Origin: a virus
Length of the DNA: 20,749 nt
Virus record (IMG/VR): IMGVR_UViG_3300027418_000057
Location: 1-20,749 of that record
Direction: 5' to 3' (one strand)
Positions 13,851 through 20,749 of this stretch are shown one piece after another. Position numbers and translations under genes: made by a program. Each line of letters begins with the position of its first letter. Within the stretch, counting starts at the first letter, position 1. The notes below the pieces were generated by a model that was given only the letters and a program-made list of their open reading frames with translations, was not told where the DNA came from and made no database searches.

Positions 13851-14468
13851 ATGTCATTAAAACGCTATAACGGAACTGAGTGGGTAGTCGTTGCAGGATC
13901 ACGACCTGGCCCAACGGGAGCCACTGGACCACAGGGCCCAGCAGGAACTGCCGCAGCCGTATCTGTAGGAACAGTAACATCAGTTGCATCAGGTGCAAAC
14001 GCAACAGTAACAAATTCAGGTACAGCAACAAATGCTGTTTTTAACTTTTCAATTCCACGGGGCGCATCAGTTACAGGCCCAGCAGGTGTTGCGGGCACAA
14101 GAGGTTCAAAGACATATACAGCACAATCAGTTCCACAAAATGCAGGATTAACAAATTTAATTGAAGGCGACAACTTTATTAATTTAAGTACTGGAGATTA
14201 TTATATCTACAGCGCTTCAACAACAACATGGGTATTACAAGGTAACGTAAGAGGCCCACAAGGTATCCAGGGTCCAGCAGGAGTCCAGGGACCAGTTGGT
14301 CCGACAGGTCCAATTGGAGATGTAGTTGTGGCGGATATTGAAAGAAGAGTTTCAGCCTATGAATTAGATTCATTACTTAATCTAGGTATTTATTATCCAA
14401 AATATGCACTAACATCATCTTTGGCACAGATAAATGGTACAATTATGGCAACAAGTTTTATTTTCTAA
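13851..14468 (+). CDS. Collagen-like tail fibre protein (205 aa)
   Basis: Three Gly-X-Y segments are visible: GPTGATGPQGPAG (20-32), GPAGVAGTRG (76-85) and a 22-residue one (135-156, beginning GPQGIQGPAGVQG). Between the first two is a beta domain common in phage collagen-like proteins (VGTVTSVASGANATVTNSGT, then FNFSIPRG). Between the second and third is a small domain (IEGDNFINLSTGDYYIYS). The C-terminus is hydrophobic and short. All prolines in the triplets are in the X position. It likely forms trimeric rods on the tail. GGAGAGG lies upstream of the start. The gene follows the oxygenase gene by about 2 kb, making it one possible hydroxylation substrate, though the X-position prolines differ from the classical 4-hydroxylation site. 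Confidence 0.8.
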   Translation: MSLKRYNGTEWVVVAGSRPGPTGATGPQGPAGTAAAVSVGTVTSVASGANATVTNSGTATNAVFNFSIPRGASVTGPAGVAGTRGSKTYTAQSVPQNAGLTNLIEGDNFINLSTGDYYIYSASTTTWVLQGNVRGPQGIQGPAGVQGPVGPTGPIGDVVVADIERRVSAYELDSLLNLGIYYPKYALTSSLAQINGTIMATSFIF

Positions 14469-14483
14469 GGGAGACTAACCAAT

Positions 14484-17400
14484 ATGGCAAGAAGAGCAAT
14501 TAACGACCAAGGGATTATATTTTCCCCATCAACATCTACTATCACAATTCCAAGAGTAGTCTTAAGACAAAATCTTCTTTTGATCACAAATGTCACCCAG
14601 AATAAAATAATCTACAATTTTTCAGACCCTTCAATTGGTCTAGTAAGCCACTCTCTAAGCTCTAGTCAAAATGACCCATCAACTGTATTAGTTCTTGAAT
14701 ATAATACTGCATCAATGCAATCAACAGATAAACTTCAAATCATGGTTGATGAGCCATCTGAGACATATACACCAGCCCCAGATCAAACAGATGCAGTTGG
14801 AAAGTTCAAGACTTCTAATCCACAATCTTTGATTGACACCGACTTTGAATATGGTGTACAAGGATCTAAGTGGGAATCACTCTCTCTACAAAACAACTAT
14901 CCAACATTCTTTTCAAGAAATACAGGCGGAAACTCATTAGATGTAATAAGCATCATTTCAGCAGGAGGAACGCCAAGATCAAGAATTGTTGTAACAACTG
15001 CAACCTCACACGGATTAAATAATGGAGATGTTGTAAGCGTTAATGAGTCTACAAGTCCATTAACAGACGGAACATTTCTTATTACAGTCATTGACTCAAC
15101 TTCATTCTCATTTATTGCTAAAGGAAGTGTACCAAACTTAACTAACGTTCAAGATGGAACATTAACAACACTTTATGGTGGAGGAATATTTGATAATGCT
15201 CATATCCCAGGTGGAATCACAGGCGCTCTAAATACCTGGGCTGCAACATCAGATGGAGCAGCTCTTTCAAGAGTTGACGTTGTTACTACAAACCCTCACG
15301 GACTTTATCCAGGAACACCAATATTAGTTTCAGCTCCTTCAGGAAGCACAATTAATGGAAGCTTTTTAATTGATAGAGTTACAACACCAAATTCATTTTC
15401 ATTTATTACACAGGGTCAAATTCCAGTAGGAGCTATTAGCACACTCGGAATTGGTCTTTATTGCAAGCCAGAAGGGTATGTAGAGCATAGACCATTTGAT
15501 GGCGGAGTTATTCTATCAACTGGAAACAACGTATGTGGAACACAAACACTAAGACAAACACGTCAATACTTTAGGTATCAGTCAGGTAAGTCAATTACAT
15601 TCTCAACAGGAACAAAATTTACTCCTTCATTTGATATATCTTATATTGCATCATCAAGTACGGCAATTGGGTCAAATACAATTACAATTAGAGTATTACA
15701 AGACCATAACCTGCAGGCAGGCGCAACAATTAAAATTGAAGGAATTGAAGTAGTAGGAGCATATAATCCTTATAATGGTTTGTTCACTATTAATTCAGTG
15801 CCAGATTCAAACACAATTACAGTACAAAAAACATTTACATCTGCTATTAGCGCAATTGATCAATTGCCAGGTGGAGTTAACTCATTCGTAACAGCATATC
15901 AATGGAAGGGCTCTGCAACAAGAGCAGGTCTATACGATGATCAAAATGGTTTTTATTTTGAATATGATGGAGCAACATTGTATGCAGTAAGACGATTCTC
16001 AAACAAAGAACTATTTGGAAAGATTACAGCAACACAATATTCAAATGTTATAACTGGAGTAGACACTAGATTTAGAAAGCAACTGCTGGTTGGAGACCTA
16101 ATTGTAATTAGAGGACAGTCTTATAGAGTTATTCAGATTAACAATGATACTTCTTTAAACGTTGCCCCAGCATATAGAGGACCAAGCATTTCTGGATCAC
16201 CTTATCTTAAAACACAAGTTCAAAAAATTCCACAATCACAATGGAATATTGACACAGTAGATGGATCAGGTCCTTCAGGATATACTTTAGACATAGCAAA
16301 GATGCAAATGACATTTATTGATTATTCATGGTATGGCGCAGGAACAATTAGATTTGGATTAAGAGGTACTGACGGTAGTATTATGTGGTGCCACAAGATG
16401 GTTCAAAATAATATTAATACCGCCGCATACATGCGATCAGGTAACTTGCCAGCAAGATATGAAACAATTAATGAGCCACTAAACTCTGCAAAATTAATTT
16501 CAGGCGGATCAGGACTAAGTGGATCAACACTATTCCCTCAAGATACAGTAATTTATGTTAATGACGTGAGTTTCTGGCCATCAAGAGGATATTTAAGAAT
16601 TGCAGATGGAGCTAACTTTGAAATTTGTGAGTATACATCAATTGGTGCATATAATCCAACAATTCAAGCAACAGCTGTAAACATTGTAAGAAGAGTAGCT
16701 CAACCACTAGTTTATGGTGGACAGTCAATGAATCTATTTGGAACATCTATTCAGGCAAACTTTGTTCCAGACTCAACAATACCTGGAGGATCTGGAACAG
16801 CACAAGTTTCAGTACAAACAATTTCTCAAAACTGTGCTCCAGTTATGTCACACTGGGGATCATCCGTAATTATGGATGGTGGATTTAATGATGATAAATC
16901 ATTTATCTTCGTTGCTGGTATGCAGAAGTATCTTCAGGTCGGTGGATCTGGAACAATTTCAGCAACATTAACAAACCGTCAAGCTTCATCAGGTGTTGCA
17001 ACAATGACAACATCGGGTACTCACACACTTGCAGCGGGTACAAATGTTACTATATCTGGTGTAAATGATATTTATACACCTACATTTAAACAGCTTACAA
17101 ATAATATTGCAACAATTACAACAGGAACATCACACCTATATTCAGTAGGTCAGCAGGTAACAATCACTGGTGTAGATACCGTATTTAACGGAACATATAC
17201 AATTTCACTTGTTCCAAGCCCTACAACTTTCTCATTTAGCAAAGTTAATGCAAATATTGGATTCCAGGCAGTAACTGGAACACCAAGAACTCAAGGTTCA
17301 AGTAGATATAATGGTACATTTAATATTACATCTGTTGCTCCAACATCATTTACATATGCTTTAGCAGGTGCAGATGAAGCAGTTTCTGCAATTAACCCTA

Positions 17401-17981
17401 ATGGTACTGCAGTTCAGACATTTGGAAGCACACCTACACCACGTCCGCTTGTTTCTATTAGACTAGCACCATCAGTAGATAATGGTCTAGCAAGAAACTT
17501 TGGTCTTCGTGAATTAGCAAACCGCATGCAGATGAAACTTGACTCAGTTGGCGTTCTTTCACAAGGACAGTTTATTATTGAAGGAATTCTAAATCCAGCA
17601 ACAATGAACGGTGTTGTTATTCCTACAGAATGGGAAACAGTAAGAGTTGGTTCAGGTTCCCTCGCACAGGTAATTTACCATGACGGTACAGGTGTTAGAG
17701 GTACTGGAGCACCAGTTACATCTCCTACAAATACAGTTACTGGTGGAGATAGAATCTTTGCATTCTACACCGAAAACTCTGGTGGAACTAACTACTCAGT
17801 TACACACTTTGATGCTAAAAAGGTTCGAGATCTTTCAAACTCAATTCTTAATGGAAACGGATCTCAGACAAACCCATCATTCCCTAATGGGCCAGACATT
17901 TTAACAATTACAGCAACAAACCTTGGTTCAGGAGCCGCAAATATTCTTGCTAGAGTTTCTTGGACTGAAGCACAGGCTTAG
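14484..17981 (+). CDS. Very large virion structural protein with beta repeats (1165 aa)
   Basis: Probably a baseplate- or tail-associated protein. Repeats of the form H-L-x-x-G-x-x-V-x-I ... N-G-x-F-x-I ... F-S-F lie at about 166-212, 263-308, 398-450 and 836-967. The region 360-650 holds a larger beta domain (YDDQNGFYFEYDGATLYAVR, 484-503, and WYGAGTIRFGLRG, 616-628). Residues 785-813 (APVMSHWGSSVIMDGGFNDD, then KSFIFVAG) and 988-1036 (PLVSIRLAPSVDNGLARNFG, then LRELANRMQMKL) resemble conserved blocks of structural proteins in aquatic T4-like phages, from memory of such families. No enzymatic motif is visible. GGGAG precedes the start. It is the longest gene in the window, followed after 8 bases by a fibre gene. 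Confidence 0.75.
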   Translation: MARRAINDQGIIFSPSTSTITIPRVVLRQNLLLITNVTQNKIIYNFSDPSIGLVSHSLSSSQNDPSTVLVLEYNTASMQSTDKLQIMVDEPSETYTPAPDQTDAVGKFKTSNPQSLIDTDFEYGVQGSKWESLSLQNNYPTFFSRNTGGNSLDVISIISAGGTPRSRIVVTTATSHGLNNGDVVSVNESTSPLTDGTFLITVIDSTSFSFIAKGSVPNLTNVQDGTLTTLYGGGIFDNAHIPGGITGALNTWAATSDGAALSRVDVVTTNPHGLYPGTPILVSAPSGSTINGSFLIDRVTTPNSFSFITQGQIPVGAISTLGIGLYCKPEGYVEHRPFDGGVILSTGNNVCGTQTLRQTRQYFRYQSGKSITFSTGTKFTPSFDISYIASSSTAIGSNTITIRVLQDHNLQAGATIKIEGIEVVGAYNPYNGLFTINSVPDSNTITVQKTFTSAISAIDQLPGGVNSFVTAYQWKGSATRAGLYDDQNGFYFEYDGATLYAVRRFSNKELFGKITATQYSNVITGVDTRFRKQLLVGDLIVIRGQSYRVIQINNDTSLNVAPAYRGPSISGSPYLKTQVQKIPQSQWNIDTVDGSGPSGYTLDIAKMQMTFIDYSWYGAGTIRFGLRGTDGSIMWCHKMVQNNINTAAYMRSGNLPARYETINEPLNSAKLISGGSGLSGSTLFPQDTVIYVNDVSFWPSRGYLRIADGANFEICEYTSIGAYNPTIQATAVNIVRRVAQPLVYGGQSMNLFGTSIQANFVPDSTIPGGSGTAQVSVQTISQNCAPVMSHWGSSVIMDGGFNDDKSFIFVAGMQKYLQVGGSGTISATLTNRQASSGVATMTTSGTHTLAAGTNVTISGVNDIYTPTFKQLTNNIATITTGTSHLYSVGQQVTITGVDTVFNGTYTISLVPSPTTFSFSKVNANIGFQAVTGTPRTQGSSRYNGTFNITSVAPTSFTYALAGADEAVSAINPNGTAVQTFGSTPTPRPLVSIRLAPSVDNGLARNFGLRELANRMQMKLDSVGVLSQGQFIIEGILNPATMNGVVIPTEWETVRVGSGSLAQVIYHDGTGVRGTGAPVTSPTNTVTGGDRIFAFYTENSGGTNYSVTHFDAKKVRDLSNSILNGNGSQTNPSFPNGPDILTITATNLGSGAANILARVSWTEAQA
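16989..17384 (+). repeat. Nested beta repeats in the large structural gene
   Basis: A repeat begins SGVATMTTSGTHTLAAGTNV (residues 836-855). It is interrupted at about residue 863 by a second complete repeat with its own linker (ATITTGTSHLYSVGQQVTIT ... FNGTYTISLVPSPTTFSFSK), and it resumes at residue 940 as RYNGTFNITSVAPTSFTYAL. The inserted part corresponds roughly to bases 17070-17300. Confidence 0.6.
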
Positions 17982-17989
17982 GAGAAAAA

Positions 17990-18655
17990 ATGCCAGATTA
18001 TACAACACTATCAACGCAAGTTGAATTGTTTAAAACAAAAGTAAGCGCATTAGCATCTACAACACTAGATGCAAATGACCTAGTACTACTGGCTTCTGCT
18101 CTTGATACCCTAGCAAAGTCTATGGGCGTGAATGATATTTTAGAGATTACAACTGAAAGACTTGCCGCAATCACAACAGCAACAAATGCTGCTATATCAA
18201 CAATTAATAACTCAACTAATGGCGCTAGAATAACAGCACTTGAAAATACTTCAGCAAGTTATGAAACAAGAATTTATGCAACTGAAAACTACGTTAATAC
18301 AGCAGGTGGACAGATATCTGCTTTATCTTCAACAGTTACAGGTTTATCATCACTAGTTGCTGGAAAAATTCCAAATACTTGGACAAATATAACTTCTTCA
18401 TATACAGCAGTTAGAGGAGATAGACTTCTTGTAACCCCAGCAGCAGGTCTTGTTATTACTTTGCCGTCTGCTCCCTCAATTGGAGATACAGTGGTTGTTG
18501 TTGATTCAGCGGGAACTTCACAAACAACAAACTTTACAATTGCAAGAAACGGAAGCCTAATAGCAGGCGTAGCTGAAGACCTAGTCTTTAACGTAAAAAG
18601 CAAAGCTGCAACTCTAGTCTTTTCAAATACATCTCAAGGATGGAGAGTAATGTAA
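17990..18655 (+). CDS. Short tail fibre with helical stalk and beta tip (221 aa)
   Basis: Residues 1-125 are Ala/Thr/Ser/Leu-rich with heptad-like spacing (LEITTERLAAITTATNAAIS, ARITALENTSASYETRIYAT), consistent with a coiled-coil stalk. Residues about 130-221 form a beta domain (YTAVRGDRLLVTPAAGLVIT, GDTVVVVDSAGTSQTTNFTI, ATLVFSNTSQGWRVM), a common fibre tip. AGGAG lies 5-6 nt upstream of the start. The stop overlaps the next start as TAATG. A similar but diverged tip closes the 7146 fibre. The role is probably as a side or short tail fibre. Confidence 0.75.
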   Translation: MPDYTTLSTQVELFKTKVSALASTTLDANDLVLLASALDTLAKSMGVNDILEITTERLAAITTATNAAISTINNSTNGARITALENTSASYETRIYATENYVNTAGGQISALSSTVTGLSSLVAGKIPNTWTNITSSYTAVRGDRLLVTPAAGLVITLPSAPSIGDTVVVVDSAGTSQTTNFTIARNGSLIAGVAEDLVFNVKSKAATLVFSNTSQGWRVM

Positions 18656-19020
18656 TGGCACTATTAAGCGATGTTATCGGAGACCAAGTAGGATCTCTCA
18701 ATACATATAAGACTGGAAGGCTAGACCTTGGCTCTCGCTCAGGCGCAGTTAATCTAGACCTATCCCTATCAAATGATTTTACTTGCACAGTTACAGCAAA
18801 CACAACATTTACTATTACAAATACACCTGCAACTGGAGTTGTTTCATTCTCTCTACAGTTAACTGGTGGAGGCGCATATACAATAACATTTGCAAATGCA
18901 AAATACCCAGGAGCTACAGCACCATCCCTCACTTCTGGAGGAATCGATGTTATAACATTTATTACATATGATAACGGAACAAACTGGCGAGGATCAATTG
19001 CAATGAAGGACTCAAGATAA
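18655..19020 (+). CDS. Small tail fibre/appendage beta-domain protein (121 aa)
   Basis: The product is almost entirely beta: LDLGSRSGAVNLDLSLSNDF, TFTITNTPATGVVSFSLQLT, GGGAYTITFANAKYPGATAP and ITFITYDNGTNWRGSIAM. This is a domain often found at the ends of phage fibres, here encoded alone. I chose ATG 18655 because it overlaps the previous stop (TAATG) and has AAGGA 9 nt upstream; an in-frame ATG at 18640 has no ribosome binding site. The stop likewise overlaps the next start (TAATG), so three genes form a tightly coupled set ending in a chaperone-like protein. Confidence 0.75.
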   Translation: MALLSDVIGDQVGSLNTYKTGRLDLGSRSGAVNLDLSLSNDFTCTVTANTTFTITNTPATGVVSFSLQLTGGGAYTITFANAKYPGATAPSLTSGGIDVITFITYDNGTNWRGSIAMKDSR

Positions 19021-19520
19021 TGTACGCACAAGTTATAAATAAGCATATTACTCAAATTGTAAATGAGCAACAGCTAAGAGAGATGTATCCTTCAACACAT
19101 TTCCCTTCACCAATTTTAGAATCACACCTTGAAGGCTTTGATAATTGGTATATATGTGAAGATGAAACAGAAACTCCATCATTCGATACAACTAAAAAGA
19201 AAGTTTCTTTTGAAAGAGTCCTTACTGGTAAAAAAGTTAAAGGCTCATATGTGCTTATTGATTTATCAAATGAAGAAAAAGCAGAAGTAATAGCAAATCA
19301 GTGGGGTCTAGTAAAATATCATAGAGATAACACTATTACCGCAACAGACTACTTAGTTATGCCAGATGTATTTTCTTCTTTTTCAGATTCAGATCAAGAA
19401 AAGATTATTGCATATAGACAATCTTTAAGAGATATTACAAAACAAACAAACCCATTTAATATCACCTGGCCCACATTAGGAATTGCTTCAGTCAAACTAA
19501 AATATACTGTGGAGGTTTAA
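19020..19520 (+). CDS. Tail fibre assembly / chaperone-like protein (166 aa)
   Basis: The C-terminal part (about 86-150) reads EKAEVIANQWGLVKYHRDNT, TATDYLVMPDVF, then QEKIIAYRQSLRDIT and PFNITWP. The order R/Y-RDN...L/I..TDY...PD...YRQ.LRD...PF.I.WP is typical of tail-fibre assembly chaperones and related XkdW-like proteins. The N-terminal part (GFDNWYICEDETETPSFDTT) also fits that class. It probably helps fold or attach the fibres encoded just upstream and is not expected in quantity in the virion. GAAGGA lies 9 nt upstream, and the start overlaps the preceding stop. The next gene begins immediately after its stop (TAAATG). Confidence 0.75.
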   Translation: MYAQVINKHITQIVNEQQLREMYPSTHFPSPILESHLEGFDNWYICEDETETPSFDTTKKKVSFERVLTGKKVKGSYVLIDLSNEEKAEVIANQWGLVKYHRDNTITATDYLVMPDVFSSFSDSDQEKIIAYRQSLRDITKQTNPFNITWPTLGIASVKLKYTVEV

Positions 19521-20441
19521 ATGCCATTTCCGCAAAATAGATATATGTCTGGTTCAGGTGGGCCCGTAGCATTTCTTTTGAGACAGATTATTACAAAAGG
19601 TTACGTGCTTGCTGGATATAGAAACAGCAGCCCGTGGACAAGCGTAAATGAAGTAACACACTCAACTGATACAACAATTGATTTAGGTAGTCCGCTAAAT
19701 AACTCTACTGGATATCCTGGTGGAATGTCTGATGATACATTTGCCTATGTTCTTAAAGCCAATAATCAAGTTGGAGGATCAAGCTCGCAAACCAATCGTT
19801 ACAATATGAGAACAAACACATCAATTATTGGTCCTTCCGCCCCATATGCAGTAGGAAATTCAGGAACGCTTATGCATCAAGAGCAACTGTACGCATATGG
19901 TGCACCAGGCGAAGTAAATGTAGCAGCAATTATGAAGTTTAATTTCACAACACAGTCTTGGATGAATTCACTTGGCAAAAACTTTGGATCCAACTCTCAA
20001 ACAATGTCATCTTTTTATCATGAAACAAAAGGTTTTCACTATGGAGATGATAATGGTGTTAAATTAACTTTTGCAACAGAAACTCAAGCTCAATCACCTT
20101 GCAATGGCGTTCACGGACAACAAAAAGGAATTTCTTCAAAGTTAACTACTCTATACGCAGGTAATGAGGGTAACTATGCAGGTGGAAACAACTTAAGAAG
20201 ATTTAGTGTTGCTACTGAAACAAATATAGGAAATGTTGGAAAGCCAATTACAAATTGTGGTGAAGAAAATTTCGATATGGGACAAGCATGGCAATACATG
20301 CTTGGAAACTATAACGGAGAGCAAAATAACAGATCTTGGAGATTTAACTACGCTACAGATTCTGGCTTTGAAGGCGGCGGCACCATGCAGTCTAAGGGAG
20401 TTCCAGGCAGAAGTTCTGCCTACTCAGCACAACGTTCTTAA
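19521..20441 (+). CDS. Kelch-like / beta-propeller virion protein (306 aa)
   Basis: Six approximate repeats of 40-45 residues are visible, each opening with an aromatic-rich strand and ending in T-x-T-like turns. They are GYVLAGYRNSSPW (27-39), FAYVLKANNQVGG (74-86), QLYAYGAPGE (122-131), KGFHYGDDNG (170-179), TLYAGNEGNYAGG (210-222) and QYMLGNYNGEQNN (258-270). Each is followed by an F/Y-N-x-x-T-x-T/S segment such as RYNMRTNTS, KFNFTTQSW, RRFSVATETN or RFNYATDS. This suggests a propeller, plausibly a receptor-binding head. Similar proteins occur among structural genes of aquatic phages, from memory. GGAGG lies 5 nt before the start. Confidence 0.65.
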   Translation: MPFPQNRYMSGSGGPVAFLLRQIITKGYVLAGYRNSSPWTSVNEVTHSTDTTIDLGSPLNNSTGYPGGMSDDTFAYVLKANNQVGGSSSQTNRYNMRTNTSIIGPSAPYAVGNSGTLMHQEQLYAYGAPGEVNVAAIMKFNFTTQSWMNSLGKNFGSNSQTMSSFYHETKGFHYGDDNGVKLTFATETQAQSPCNGVHGQQKGISSKLTTLYAGNEGNYAGGNNLRRFSVATETNIGNVGKPITNCGEENFDMGQAWQYMLGNYNGEQNNRSWRFNYATDSGFEGGGTMQSKGVPGRSSAYSAQRS

Positions 20442-20456
20442 TAGATAGGTAATAAA

Positions 20457-20749
20457 ATGAGATATATAAACGATATAACGTCGGATGTTTCTGGCTATAC
20501 AAAATCACAAAAAGATATTCTTCTTTATGCTACAAATAGACACTGGGGGGTTCCAGTATTTAAAATAGATAATTTTGTTGGTGGAGCGCAATTTACTCCA
20601 TTTGGAAAACTTAGACAGCTTTTGCTTGAGCTAGGAGCAAGAGAGAATATGATTGTAGAGCAAGAGCTTAAAATAGAAAGAACTAGACTAGAAATTGATT
20701 TAGAAAAAGAAAGAATTAGTGCTTCTACTTCTCCTACAGAAATTAAAAT
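20457..20749 (+). CDS. Partial gene, coiled-coil protein of unknown function (cut by window end)
   Basis: The frame opens with ATG at 20457 after AGGT 8 nt upstream and stays open for 97 codons to the end. It begins MRYINDITSDVSGYTKSQKD, followed by LLYATNRHWGVPVFKIDNFV. A helix then begins (FGKLRQLLLELGAREN) leading to a highly charged, heptad-like region rich in Glu, Lys and Arg (QELKIERTRLEIDLEKERIS), likely a coiled coil. The start matches the spacing and strand of the operon. It may be another virion-associated protein; the function is unknown. Confidence 0.65.
   Translation, partial: MRYINDITSDVSGYTKSQKDILLYATNRHWGVPVFKIDNFVGGAQFTPFGKLRQLLLELGARENMIVEQELKIERTRLEIDLEKERISASTSPTEIK

Noticed and set aside
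18588-19070. Minus-strand frame of 160 codons
   Set aside because: It overlaps two well-packed plus-strand genes with coupled starts, and its translation is low-complexity shadow sequence.

Overview
The window is a stretch of an AT-rich genome of a tailed bacteriophage. It is mostly the tail-fibre and virion-decoration region, with two metabolic or modification genes and part of the lysis region. I see no tRNA, rRNA, CRISPR, transposase, integrase or host housekeeping gene. Long tandem runs of fibre modules, collagen-like Gly-X-Y segments, a major-tropism-determinant-like N-terminus, a tail-assembly-chaperone-like gene and a propeller-like protein all point to a long-tailed caudovirus with an elaborate adsorption apparatus. 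Several products resemble structural proteins of aquatic T4-like phages, so a myovirus is my best guess. A PASTA domain on one fibre and the style of the lysozyme-like enzyme suggest a Gram-positive, probably actinobacterial, host. That host call is inference.

Layout. Bases 1-1320 are a minus-strand cassette: a promoter at 1327-1356, then a signal-peptide-bearing lysozyme-like/lytic transglycosylase gene, three small translationally coupled genes (one only 57 codons long), and a terminator at 35-60. The strand switches at about 1320-1379. The plus strand then carries a GT-B glycosyltransferase (1379-2380), a complete adenosylcobalamin-dependent class II ribonucleotide reductase (2469-4403), a small two-helix holin-like protein (4471-4713) and a strong terminator (4731-4760).

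From 4779 to the end every gene is on the plus strand, tightly packed with 1-20 nt overlaps or very short gaps. First come fibre/appendage genes (4779-8627), including one with a cupredoxin-like domain. Next is a PASTA + NPGF-repeat + Hint-like protein (8629-9579) and a small conserved protein. Then come three proteins of 2-oxoglutarate-oxygenase or jelly-roll type (10101-11885), of which only the last keeps the full iron and 2OG site. After that are a long modular fibre, a collagen-like fibre, an 1165-residue structural protein with a nested repeat, two small beta-domain fibre proteins, a tail-fibre-chaperone-like protein, a six-repeat propeller-like protein, and the start of a coiled-coil protein cut by the window end.

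How the genes may work together. The reductase supplies dNTPs. The lysozyme-like enzyme and holin-like protein are candidates for lysis or wall penetration. The rest builds receptor-binding fibres. The glycosyltransferase and the prolyl-hydroxylase-like oxygenase lie in or beside the fibre region and may modify fibre proteins after translation; that link is an inference. The most unusual items are the Hint-like autoprocessing domain at the end of a repeat fibre, the oxygenase trio next to collagen-like fibres, and the copper-site-bearing fibre domain.
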